This document shows positions 1-8,153 of a stretch of DNA of 64,000 nucleotides, piece by piece. Both the position numbers and the translations under genes were made by a program. Source of the stretch: Palsa-504 sp963818225 (GTDB lineage: Bacteria > Actinomycetota > Actinomycetes > Streptosporangiales > Streptosporangiaceae); the NCBI GenBank assembly GCA_963818225.1, contig CAWFRO010000014.1, positions 434,001 through 498,000 of the forward strand. Reading direction: 5' to 3'. The notes beneath the pieces were generated by a model. That model worked only from the letters and a program-made list of their open reading frames with translations, was not told the origin of the DNA and made no database searches. The number at the start of each line of letters is the position of its first letter. The first letter of the stretch is position 1.

Positions 1-21
1 CCCCGGAGATTCCAGCCGACC

Positions 22-531
22 TTAATAGATCCAGCCCGCCGCCGAGGGCTCGGGAATCTCGGTCACATACAAGAACTCGAAGCCGGCGAGCTTTGCGTAG
101 TATTCGTCGGAGTTGGTGTCCCCGATGTGCAGTCTGCGGTTGACCTTGAACTGCGCGGTGGTCTCGATCATCCGGTGCTTATTGCACATGAAGTCCACTT
201 CGATGCCGCCCATGGCCCAGATATGGCGCTGCTCGGACAGGGTCCGGTCGGACGAGCTGCCGATGACGTAGCCGCGGGACTTGGCGATGGCGACGTGCTC
301 GAAGAGGATCGGTCCCGGGGGGTCCCCGGCGATCAGCGTGCCGTCGATGTCGAAGCTGACCAGGATCAGCCCGTTTTCCTCGTAGGGGGGATGCGGGGCG
401 TGGCCATTGGTGGCGGCGACGACACTCGCGCTGGGGCGAGCCGTCGGGCGACCGAGTCTCGCTATCGCGCTCGCCCCGTCAGTTGCGCTTTCGCTAGCCC
501 CGCCCGTCGCGGGATCCGCTATGCCGGACAA
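22..531 (-). CDS. HAD-superfamily hydrolase-like protein
   Basis: A 169-residue protein with HAD-fold landmarks. Motif I is SFDIDGTL at about residues 59-66, a Ser-rich motif II (GSSSD) lies near 92, and motif IV is HIGDTNSDEYY near 136-146. The fold normally supplies phosphatase or related phosphoryl-transfer chemistry on an Asp nucleophile; the substrate is unknown. The first ~50 residues are low-complexity Ala/Ser/Thr and may be untranslated or disordered. The start is a TTG preceded by an AAGGGAG-type ribosome site 6 bases upstream. It is the last gene of a minus-strand run after the two thiolase-like genes, so it is probably co-transcribed with them. Its role there is unclear. Confidence 0.7.
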   Translation of the reverse strand: MSGIADPATGGASESATDGASAIARLGRPTARPSASVVAATNGHAPHPPYEENGLILVSFDIDGTLIAGDPPGPILFEHVAIAKSRGYVIGSSSDRTLSEQRHIWAMGGIEVDFMCNKHRMIETTAQFKVNRRLHIGDTNSDEYYAKLAGFEFLYVTEIPEPSAAGWIY

Positions 532-635
532 TTAAACTCCCTTTGTGTTATCGAGTGCAGATCGACGGGTTAGCGAGGACGGCGCTGTCATTTCGCATCG
601 GGCCCCTGACCGGCAAATCGGTTTTGTGCCGCCGG

Positions 636-1994
636 TTACACCGGGTCTTTGCTCAACGCGGCAAAGTTGCTGAACCAGGGCATGAAGCCCCCGCACACCC
701 CCAGGCGTGCGTCCATCTTGATCTGGCGCTCTCCGGCCCGTCCTTGCAGCTGCTGGATGGTGTCGGTCCACAGCCAGAACCGGGTCCGGCCGCTGCCGAT
801 GTTCCCGCCGCTGGGCGAGACCGGAGTCGACCCGTTGGTACTGATGTCCTGGCTCGCGAAGAAGTCCAAGCACTCCCCCTCTTTGACGCCGAAGAAGCCG
901 AAGCCTTCGACCCAGAAGACGTGGAACAGGCTAAAACCATCATACGCGTTCTCGAAGTGGACATCACTCGCCGAAATACCGGCCGACTCATACAGCCGGT
1001 GGGCCGTGCGCGCCGCCCAGCCCTGCACCTCTTCCAGGGTGTCGATGGTGCCGCGCGGCCTGAATCCCCAGTAGGTCGTGCCGTCGTCCGACCCGCCGCT
1101 GGCGTGGCCCAGCACGTACACCGGAGGCTGGCGCAGGTCCCGCGCGCGCTCGGCGGTGGTGAACAGGTACGCGGCCGCGGTGTGGATCGGGATGTCGTTG
1201 TCGAGCAGGTTGGCCGGCTCGGCGATCCACCGGGACTCCAGGTACTCCTCGGTCGTGATCGGCGTGGGCCGGTGCTGGGCCCAGTAGCCCTCCGGCATCT
1301 TCAGCCCGTTGGCCTTGGAGTTGACTACGAACGGGGCCATCATGTCGTGCGTCTTGCCGTACTTGTGCAGGTACCGCTCGAAGTGCATGGCGGTGGCGTA
1401 GACCGGCGGGCCGGACAGGGCGCGGCCGTACTTGCCCGGCCCGGCCACGGTCGCCTCCGCGTTCGCGCCGCGCTGGCCGTAGCGGCCGGGCAGGTTGTGC
1501 CAGCCCTTGACGGCCACCACGACCTGGCCCATCCCGCGACCGACTGATTCGATCGCGGCGGCCACCGCCATCGACATGCACAGCGGCACGGTCATCATGA
1601 ACTTCAGCCCGGTCAGCTCGGGCAGGTTCTTGGCCAGCCACTCCGGGCTCAGCTGGGTGAGCCCGTCCATCGGGTTGGACGTGTTCTCGAAGGCGGCCAG
1701 AAAGTCCGCCGGGACCGGCTCGCCCTGCGGCCAGAAGGCACCGGTGGTGGTCGACGTGTCGAACACCAGCCCGTCCACTTCGCCGGGGTTGACGCCCGCG
1801 TCCTCGATGGCCCTGCGGATGGCCAGGATGGCCCACGCCCCAATGCTCTTCTGCGGGTCGCCGTCCCAGCGCCGCAGCGTCGGGGAATGCCCGACGCCGA
1901 CGGCGGCGACCTTGCCCCGGTGCGGCCAGACCCCGGGATTATCCGAGGTCCGGTACATCCCGGCAGCATTGGTGTAAACGGTGGGGGCCGTCAT
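636..1994 (-). CDS. Thiolase-like protein (SCP-x/Ltp2 type), copy 1
   Basis: A 452-residue member of the nondecarboxylating thiolase superfamily, lipid-transfer-protein branch. The nucleophile-region Cys is in VPLCMSMA near residue 145. The C-terminal segment that in true thiolases reads GHP reads GSGRTRFW here, so the usual catalytic His is replaced. This resembles Ltp2-type aldolases, which cleave acyl-CoA aldols in steroid side-chain breakdown together with a DUF35 partner. Such a partner lies two genes upstream in the same operon. It is a clear paralogue of the next gene (same N-terminus MTAPTVYTN). Retro-aldol cleavage is an inference from context; thiolysis cannot be excluded. Confidence 0.82.
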   Translation of the reverse strand: MTAPTVYTNAAGMYRTSDNPGVWPHRGKVAAVGVGHSPTLRRWDGDPQKSIGAWAILAIRRAIEDAGVNPGEVDGLVFDTSTTTGAFWPQGEPVPADFLAAFENTSNPMDGLTQLSPEWLAKNLPELTGLKFMMTVPLCMSMAVAAAIESVGRGMGQVVVAVKGWHNLPGRYGQRGANAEATVAGPGKYGRALSGPPVYATAMHFERYLHKYGKTHDMMAPFVVNSKANGLKMPEGYWAQHRPTPITTEEYLESRWIAEPANLLDNDIPIHTAAAYLFTTAERARDLRQPPVYVLGHASGGSDDGTTYWGFRPRGTIDTLEEVQGWAARTAHRLYESAGISASDVHFENAYDGFSLFHVFWVEGFGFFGVKEGECLDFFASQDISTNGSTPVSPSGGNIGSGRTRFWLWTDTIQQLQGRAGERQIKMDARLGVCGGFMPWFSNFAALSKDPV

Positions 1995-2048
1995 GCGAGG
2001 TGTTCTCCCATCCTTCTGGCCGCCTTCGAGATATTCCTGCGATTCCTG

Positions 2049-3423
2049 CTATGCGCCGCCGGACGGATCCTTGCTGAACACCGCGAAGCTGCTCCAGGGG
2101 GGCATGAAGGAGCCGGTCACGCCGATGGTCGCTTCCTTCTTGATCTGCCGCTCACCGGCCCGGCCCTGGATCTGCTGGATGGTGTCGGCCCAGTTCCAGT
2201 ACCGGGTCCGGCCGCTGCCGATGTTCCCGCCGCTGGGCGAGATCGGCGTCGGCCCGTTGATGGAGATGTCCTGGCTGGCGAAGAAGTCCAGGCGACTCGC
2301 CCCGCTTGATGCCGAAGAAGCCGAAGCCCTCGATCCAGAACACGTGGAACAGGCTGAACCCGTCGTAGGCGTTCTCGAAGGCGACGTCGGCCGCCGTGAT
2401 GCCCGCGGCCTCGTACACCCGCTGGGCCGTGCGCGTCGCCCACTCCTCGTTCTCTTCCAGGTTGTTGATGGTGCTGCGCGCCTGGAAGCCCACCAGGTTG
2501 TCGCCGGCCATCCGCCCGCCGCTGGCGTGCCCGAGCACGTAGGCCGGGGGGTTGCGCAGGTCGCGGGCCCGGTCGGCGGTGGTGAACACGAAGGCGCACG
2601 CGTTGTGGATCGGGATGTCGTTGTCGTACAGGTTGGCCGGCTCGGCCACCCACCGGGACTCCAGGTACTCCTCGGTGGTCAGCGGGTTGTTGCGGTGCTG
2701 GTACCAGTAGCCCTCCGGGAACTTCAGCCCGTTGGACCGGGAGTTGACCACGAACGGGGCCATCATGTCGTGGGTCTTGTTGTACTTGTACATGTACCGC
2801 TGGAAGTGCGTCGCGGTGCCGAACACCGGAGGACCGGCCAGCGAGTTGCCGTACTTGCCGGGGCCGGACACGGTGTCCTGCGCCGCGGCGCCGCGCTGGC
2901 CGTAACGGCCAGGGATGTTGTGCCAGGCCTTGACGGCGACGACGGTCTGGCCCATGCCGCGGCCGACGGCCTCGATGGCCGAGACCGCGGTCATCGACAT
3001 GCAGATCGACGCGTTGATGGTCCACTTCAGGCCGGTCAGCTCGGGCATGTTCTTGACCAGCCACTCCGGGCTGAGCTTGATCAGGCCGTCAAACGGGTCG
3101 GAAGTGTTCTCGAACGCGTCCAGGAAGTCCTGCGGGACCGGCTCGCCTTCCGGCCAGAAGGCGCCGGTGGTGGTGCTCGGCTCGAGCACGATGCCGTCCA
3201 CGTCGGCCGGGTTGACGCCCGCATCCTCGATGGCCCTGCGGATGGCCAGGATGGCCCAGGCGCCGATGGCCTTCTGCGGGTCGCCGTCCCAGCGGCGCAG
3301 CGTCGGCGAGAACCCGACGCCGACGGCGGCGACCTGGCCCTTGTGCGGCCACAGGCCCAGGCCGTCGTCGGCCCGGTACAGCCCGAGCGCGCCGGCGTTG
3401 GTGTAAACAGTGGGAGCGGTCAT
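2049..3423 (-). CDS. Thiolase-like protein (SCP-x/Ltp2 type), copy 2, frameshifted
   Basis: Tandem paralogue of the preceding entry. The reading frame is intact from MTAPTVYTN to GFFGIKRGES, then breaks near position 2292. Removing one base from the CCAGGCGACT context restores LDFFASQDIS and the rest of the family C-terminus to a TAG at 2049, giving about 457 residues, which matches copy 1. The Cys region is ASICMSM, and the C-terminal GGNIGSGRTR again lacks the thiolase His. Either the extra base is a sequencing error or the copy is a recent pseudogene truncated to 423 residues. It lies 40 bases downstream of the DUF35 gene, so the aldolase-type pairing may primarily involve this copy. Confidence 0.75.
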
Positions 3424-3463
3424 AAGCTCTGTCCTCTCATTCGTAGCTCGTCGACGCTGATGG

Positions 3464-3880
3464 CTACTTGACGACGTTCCACTCGGGCACCTTCTGCCCG
3501 GTGGCCTGGGTCGCCTCGAAGGTGAGCTTCACCTTGCCGCCGATCGGCACGTCACCGGGAGCCTGGCCCGGCAGGTGCGACAGGAAGTTGATGCCCGGGG
3601 CGTGGTCCAGCTCAATGACCGCGCAGTTAAACGGCTGGTCGGCCTGCAGCGCCGCGATCGGGGTGTCATACACCACCGCGTAGCTGTAGATCGTCCCGGC
3701 GCCGTCGTTCTCGCGCCACTCCAGGTTGTCGGCAGAACCGCAGGCCCCGCCGCACACCGCCTCCGGCGGGTACTGCCACCGGTCATCGACCGTGCAGTAC
3801 TGCAGGACCAGCCGGTCCTGATTCGCGGCGTCGTAGAACGGCCTGTCCAGGTCGTCAGGGATCGGCGACTGCTTCGGCAT
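3464..3880 (-). CDS. DUF35 Zn-ribbon/OB-fold protein, likely thiolase/aldolase partner
   Basis: A protein of about 138 residues with the DUF35 layout: a helical lead (RPFYDAANQDRL), a rubredoxin-like zinc-ribbon segment, then an OB-fold with SYAVVYDTPI and the C-terminal VKLTFEATQ strand. DUF35 proteins bind acyl-CoA and partner with thiolase-like enzymes such as Ltp2, which fits its place just upstream of two such genes. The ribbon is degenerate: three cysteines are visible (YCTVDD and VCGGACG) instead of two CxxC pairs. Three in-frame ATGs occur at 3895, 3886 and 3880. The last has the best-spaced ribosome site (AAAGGG, 6 bases) and is chosen. Confidence 0.78.
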   Translation of the reverse strand: MPKQSPIPDDLDRPFYDAANQDRLVLQYCTVDDRWQYPPEAVCGGACGSADNLEWRENDGAGTIYSYAVVYDTPIAALQADQPFNCAVIELDHAPGINFLSHLPGQAPGDVPIGGKVKLTFEATQATGQKVPEWNVVK

Positions 3881-4144
3881 ATCCATCCCTTTCATCGCAG
3901 GTGATTAATGAGCGGATCCAAGGACGGGTGCACAGCCTGGCACGTGATCGAACGCCGAGCGGCGCCCACGCGGTGAACCGACCAGCGCCAGGAATGGCTT
4001 CCTACCCACCGTCACCGTGAAACGGGCCAGACCGTTATCCTGCGCTGCCGCATGCCTCGCGGGCGGATTGCCAGCAGCGAGAATCCCGTTATCCAGCAGG
4101 TGGACCATGGAACCTCCATCGCCGTCATCCTCCGGCACGGCACA

Positions 4145-4173
4145 TTGTCTTGTCAAGATGCAGTCCGTCTAGT
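4145..4173 (+). promoter_or_regulatory. Candidate promoter/operator shared with 16455-16483
   Basis: TTGTCT, a 17-base spacer, then TCTAGT, about 130 bases before the coxM-like start. 23 of 28 positions (4145-4172) match 16455-16482 upstream of the alpha/beta-hydrolase, including TGTCAA and CCGTCTAG. The TGTCAA part could alternatively be a repressor half-site. Confidence 0.5.
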
Positions 4174-4234
4174 CAACTGCCCGGATTCCAGGGTAGTTTT
4201 GCAGGTAGAGCAGCGAAGATTGAGCGTGCACGCC

Positions 4235-4287
4235 TGTGGTTCGTTGGGTAACTGTGGTTCGTTGGGTAACTGTGGTTCGTGGGTAAG
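4235..4287 (+). repeat. 18-bp tandem repeat, 3 copies, in the coxM leader
   Basis: Two identical units TGTGGTTCGTTGGGTAAC at 4235-4252 and 4253-4270, then a third unit one base shorter at 4271-4287. The third runs into the ribosome site (AAGGAG, 4285-4290) of the coxM-like gene, so copy number changes the leader length immediately upstream of translation. Confidence 0.9.
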
Positions 4288-4300
4288 GAGAGCATGTCTG

Positions 4301-5169
4301 ATGAAAGCCGCTCCGTTCGGATATCACGTCCCGGAGAGCATCGACGAGGCCGTGTCCTTGCTGGGCAGCTACAGCGGCGAGGCTAAGGTGCTGGCCGGCG
4401 GCCAGAGCCTGGTGCCCATGCTGGCGCTGCGCCTGTCCCGGCCTGAGCAGCTGGTGGACATCAACCGCGTGCCCGAGCTGAGCGAGGTCCGGCGGGACAA
4501 CGGCACCCTGGTCGTCGGCGCGACCACCAGGCACGTCAGCTTGATGCACGACCCCCTGATCGCCGAGTCGGTGCCGTTGCTGGCCAAGGCGGCGCCGCAT
4601 ATCGGGCACTTCCAGATCCGCAACCGCGGCACCATGGGCGGTTCGACCGCGCACGCCGACTCGGCCGCCGAGCTGCCCGCGGTGGCCCGCGCGCTGGACG
4701 CCGAGTTCGAGGTGAGGGGCCCGAACGGGACCCGCCGGATACCGGCCGAAGAGTTCTTCGTGACCACGTTCGTGACGACGCTGGAACCGGACGAGATGGT
4801 GGTGGCCGTCCGCTTCCCGATCTGGGCGCCGGGGCCGGCTTTGCCGTTTCCGAGGTCGCCCGGCGGCACGGGGACTTCGCGCTGGCGGGCGCCGTGGCCG
4901 GCGTCGAGATCGACGACGGGCGCATCAGCCGGGCCGCGATCGCGCTGATCGGCATGGGCAGTATCCCGGTCCGCGCGGAGGCGGCCGAACGCGAGCTGAC
5001 CGGCGCCCGCGTAGACGGGCTGGATCTGGCCGCGCTCGGACGGCTCGCGGTGAGCGAGACCGATCCGCCCGCGGACGTGCACGCGGGCAGCCGGTACCGG
5101 ACGAAGGTAGGCGCGACGACGGTCGAGCGAGCGCTGGCCGAGGCTATCAAGGAGGCAAGCAATGCCTGA
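4301..5169 (+). CDS. Molybdenum hydroxylase FAD-binding (medium) subunit, CoxM-like, frameshifted
   Basis: FAD-binding subunit of a xanthine-dehydrogenase-family enzyme, passing electrons from the 2Fe-2S subunit to an acceptor. The two signature FAD loops are present: AGGQSLVPMLALR near residue 34 and TMGGSTAHADS near 112. The frame breaks near 4829 within FPIW. Restoring one G in the GGG run gives GAGAGFAVSEVARRHG, which continues without interruption to the TGA at 5167-5169 (about 289 residues, normal size). The ATG at 4301 follows AAGGAG by 10 bases. The 3' end overlaps the next gene by 8 bases, typical of a coupled M-S-L operon. The lesion is in a homopolymer, so sequence error is likely. 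Confidence 0.85.
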
Positions 5170-5716
5170 GGTGACCACGGCGCAGGAGGCCGGCACTGAG
5201 GTTGAGGTTGGGCTGACCGTAAACGGGGTCCCGCGGCGGATGCGCGTCGAGCCGAGAAAGACGCTGTGCGACGCCCTGCGTGATGACCTGCGGCTCACCG
5301 GCACGCACGTGGGATGCGAGCACGGGGTCTGCGGGGCCTGCACGGTCCAGGTGGACGGAGAATCGGTCCGGTCCTGCCTGATGTTCGCGGTTCAGGCGCA
5401 GGGCACCGAGGTCGTCACCATCGAGGGCCTGGCGGACGCCGACGGCGAGCTGGCGCCCGTGCAGCGCGCGTTCCGGGAGTTCCACGGCCTGCAGTGCGGA
5501 TTCTGCACGCCCGGGTTCATCATGTCGGTGACCGCCTTCCTGCGCGACAACCCCGACCCCACCGAGGAGGAGCTCCGCGACGGGCTGTCGGGGAACCTGT
5601 GCCGTTGCACCGGCTACCAGGGGATCATCAAGGCGGCCAGGAGCGCGGCCGCGGAAATCCGTCAGCAGCAGACGGACAGCCCCTGGGACCAGGAAGGGCC
5701 GTGGAATGAGCACTGA
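5162..5716 (+). CDS. Molybdenum hydroxylase 2Fe-2S (small) subunit, CoxS-like
   Basis: A 184-residue iron-sulfur subunit carrying two [2Fe-2S] clusters. The plant-type cluster ligands are CEHGVCGACT with a later Cys in SCLMFA. The second cluster ligands are CGFCTPG and CRCTGY. The family's usual length is about 155-170, so N- and C-terminal tails are slightly long. It overlaps the FAD subunit by 8 bases and the first large subunit by 11 bases, indicating translational coupling. It should relay electrons from the Mo centre in the large subunit to FAD and is the only small subunit for the three large subunits that follow. Confidence 0.94.
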   Translation: MPEVTTAQEAGTEVEVGLTVNGVPRRMRVEPRKTLCDALRDDLRLTGTHVGCEHGVCGACTVQVDGESVRSCLMFAVQAQGTEVVTIEGLADADGELAPVQRAFREFHGLQCGFCTPGFIMSVTAFLRDNPDPTEEELRDGLSGNLCRCTGYQGIIKAARSAAAEIRQQQTDSPWDQEGPWNEH

Positions 5717-8066
5717 CACGGCGCCGGTGACCCTGCCGTCCGGGGTCGCGGCGCGGTTCGTCGGGCAGCGGATGCCGCGCACCGAGGATCAGCGGATGAT
5801 CACCGGGCACGGCCGGTACATCGATGACCTCGACCGGCCGGGCATGGTGCACGCCGCCTTCGTGCGCAGCCAGGTGGGTGCGGGCCGGATCATCGGCCTG
5901 GACGTCACCGAGGCCCGGCAGGCACCGGGCGTCATCGCGGTGCTGACCGCGGCCGAGGTCAACCCGATAGTCAAGGTGCCCAGCGCGCCGGGCGACAATA
6001 CGCCCCGGAACGTGCTGGCCGACACGGACGTCCGGTTTGTCGGCGACCCGATCGCCATCGTGCTGGCCGAATCGCGGTACCTGGCCGAGGACGCCGCGGA
6101 ACTGGTCAGCGTGGACATCGAGCCGGGCGAGGCCGTGGTGACCGCGGAGCAGGCCCTGGCCGACGGCGCCCCGCGGGTGCACGCTGAGCTGCCGGACAAC
6201 TCCGCAGGCGTGCTCCCGGCCGCGGACAGCCCGGAGCTGGACGCGATCATCGAGAACGCGCCGCACGTGTTCACCGAGACGTTCGCCCAGCACCGGTACG
6301 TGAACGTGCCGATGGAGACCCGGGGCCTGGTCGCCCAGTGGGATGTGGGAGCCAAGCAGCTCGAGGTGGTCCTGGCCTGCCAGGGCGTGCACGACGTGCG
6401 GGCGTTCTACGCCGCGATGCTCGGGCTGCCCGCCGACGACATCCGGGTCATCATGGGCGATGTGGGCGGGTCGTTCGGGCAGAAGGCGTTCCCCACCCGG
6501 GATGAGCAGGCCATCGTGGCCGCGGCCATGATCCTCGGTGACCGGTCGATCAAGTGGATCGAGGACCGGGCCGAGAACCTGATCAGCGCCGGGCACGCCC
6601 GCCAGGAGTCGCTGCGGATCACCGCGGCCACCGACGAGAACGGTGTGCTGCTCGCGGCCAAGGCCCACCACACCGAGAACGTCGGGGCCTTCCCGACGGG
6701 CAGCAACGGCCAGATGGCGGGCCTGTCGTCGCTGGTCTTCCCCGGGCCTTACCACTGGTCCGGGCCCGGGTCGGTGGCCTACTCCGGGCAGGCGGCCTAC
6801 ACCAACACCTGCGGGCAGTGCGCGTACCGGGGCCCGTGGATGATGGAGACCACCGGCCGGGAGCAGATGGTCGACGTGGTCGCGCACAACCTGGGCATCG
6901 ACCCGCTGGAGTTCCGCCGCCGAAACGTGCTCTCCCGGTCCGAGCTGCCCTACACCAACCCGATGACCCTGGTCTACGACGGCGTCAGCCCGCAGGAGTG
7001 CCTGGAGCAGGCCGCTGAGCTGATCGGCTACGAGCAGTTCCGCAAGGACCAGGAAGCGGCCCGCGCCGAAGGCCGGCTGCTCGGCCTCGGGCTGTCGCTG
7101 TACATCGAGCCGCAGCCGTCGGGCGGCCAGGGCGGCTCGGCCGCGGCCACGATCCGGATCGAGCCCAGCGGCAAGGTCAACGTGTACATGGGCACCGGCA
7201 GCCACGGCCAGGGCATCGAGACGACCATGACCCAGATCGTGGCCGACGAGATGGGCGTGAACATCGAGGACGTGCACTACGTCCAGGGCGACACCGACTC
7301 CACCCCCTACGGCTTCCTCACCGGCGGCAGCCTGACCGCCGGGGTGGTCGGCGGGGCCGCGCATCTGGCCGGCGTGGCCATGAAGGAGCGGGTGCTGGCC
7401 GTGGCCGGGCAGATGCTGGAGATCGACCCGGGCGACCTGGAGATGTCCGAGAGCGTGGCCCGGATCAAGGGTGACCCCGAGGGCAAGAGCGTGTCGCTGG
7501 CCGAGATCGCCGCGGCCGCCTACCTGCTCAACCCGGCGGCGCTGCCGCCGGGCGCCGAGCTGGGCCTGGAGATCTCCAAGCGGTATCACGCACCGACCTG
7601 GATGTTCTCCAACGCCTGCCACGCGGTGACGGTCGAGATCGACCGGGAGACCGGCATGGTGGAGATCCTGCGGTACGTGATCTCCGAGGACTGCGGCGAG
7701 ATGATCAACCCGAACGTGGTGGAGGGTCAGATCGCCGGCGGTGTGGTGCAGGCCATCGGCGGGGTGCTGTATGAGCACTTCCGCTACGACGACGCGGGTA
7801 ACCCGACCACGACCACGTTCATGGACTACCTGCTGCCCACCGCGGCCGAGGTCCCGGACCTGGAGTACGGTCACGTGATCACCCCGGCGCTGAGCCCGGG
7901 CGGGCACAAGGGCCTGGGCGAGGGCGGCGCCATCGCCGGCCCGGCCGCGGTGCTGAACGCGGTCCGCGATGCGCTGTACCCGCTCGGGGTCACGTTCTAC
8001 GACCAGCCCATGTCCCCGGACCGCATCATGGAGCTCATCGAGCAAGCGGAGCAGACCCAGGGGTGA
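5706..8066 (+). CDS. Molybdenum hydroxylase large subunit, CoxL/xanthine-dehydrogenase type, copy 1
   Basis: A 786-residue catalytic subunit binding molybdopterin cytosine dinucleotide. Visible features: the N-terminal hammerhead domain (RMPRTEDQRMITGHG), GGSFGQKAFP near residue 255, CAYRGPW near 375 at the position of the substrate-pocket Arg, GSHGQGIETT near 498 for the pterin, and GLGEGGAI near 738 carrying the base-catalyst Glu. The AYRG sequence is unlike the AYRCSFR of true CO dehydrogenase, so this should hydroxylate an organic substrate rather than CO. It begins inside the end of the small-subunit gene. A 12-bp perfect hairpin follows its stop and may reduce read-through into copies 2 and 3. 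Confidence 0.93.
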   Translation: MSTDTAPVTLPSGVAARFVGQRMPRTEDQRMITGHGRYIDDLDRPGMVHAAFVRSQVGAGRIIGLDVTEARQAPGVIAVLTAAEVNPIVKVPSAPGDNTPRNVLADTDVRFVGDPIAIVLAESRYLAEDAAELVSVDIEPGEAVVTAEQALADGAPRVHAELPDNSAGVLPAADSPELDAIIENAPHVFTETFAQHRYVNVPMETRGLVAQWDVGAKQLEVVLACQGVHDVRAFYAAMLGLPADDIRVIMGDVGGSFGQKAFPTRDEQAIVAAAMILGDRSIKWIEDRAENLISAGHARQESLRITAATDENGVLLAAKAHHTENVGAFPTGSNGQMAGLSSLVFPGPYHWSGPGSVAYSGQAAYTNTCGQCAYRGPWMMETTGREQMVDVVAHNLGIDPLEFRRRNVLSRSELPYTNPMTLVYDGVSPQECLEQAAELIGYEQFRKDQEAARAEGRLLGLGLSLYIEPQPSGGQGGSAAATIRIEPSGKVNVYMGTGSHGQGIETTMTQIVADEMGVNIEDVHYVQGDTDSTPYGFLTGGSLTAGVVGGAAHLAGVAMKERVLAVAGQMLEIDPGDLEMSESVARIKGDPEGKSVSLAEIAAAAYLLNPAALPPGAELGLEISKRYHAPTWMFSNACHAVTVEIDRETGMVEILRYVISEDCGEMINPNVVEGQIAGGVVQAIGGVLYEHFRYDDAGNPTTTTFMDYLLPTAAEVPDLEYGHVITPALSPGGHKGLGEGGAIAGPAAVLNAVRDALYPLGVTFYDQPMSPDRIMELIEQAEQTQG

Positions 8067-8074
8067 GCTGAACA

Positions 8075-8102
8075 CCCCGCGCCGGGCGAACCCGGCGCGG
8101 GG
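8075..8102 (+). terminator. Perfect hairpin between large-subunit copies 1 and 2
   Basis: CCCCGCGCCGGG, loop CGAA, CCCGGCGCGGGG: a 12-bp stem starting 8 bases after the stop of copy 1. No U-tract follows, so it may be an attenuator or an mRNA-stabilising structure rather than a full terminator. Confidence 0.6.
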
Positions 8103-8153
8103 CTGGGGGTCAACGGCGCGGTGCACACCCGCAGCCGGGTGAGGAGGCCACCC

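Larger units (their letters stand above)
3881..4300. promoter_or_regulatory. Divergent intergenic region between the thiolase and Mo-hydroxylase operons
   Basis: No convincing gene lies here; the short open frames lack ribosome sites and codon bias. The region must hold promoters for both operons. It contains the 4145-4173 promoter-like element and a tandem repeat directly ahead of the coxM-like gene, each described separately. Confidence 0.6.

Noticed and set aside
3905..4156. An 83-codon minus-strand open frame in the divergent intergenic region
   Set aside because: No ribosome site, no codon-position GC bias, and it overlaps the likely promoter element.
5706..8066. True carbon monoxide dehydrogenase (CoxL form I)
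   Set aside because: The active-site loop reads AYRGPW, not AYRCSFR, so CO oxidation is not supported.
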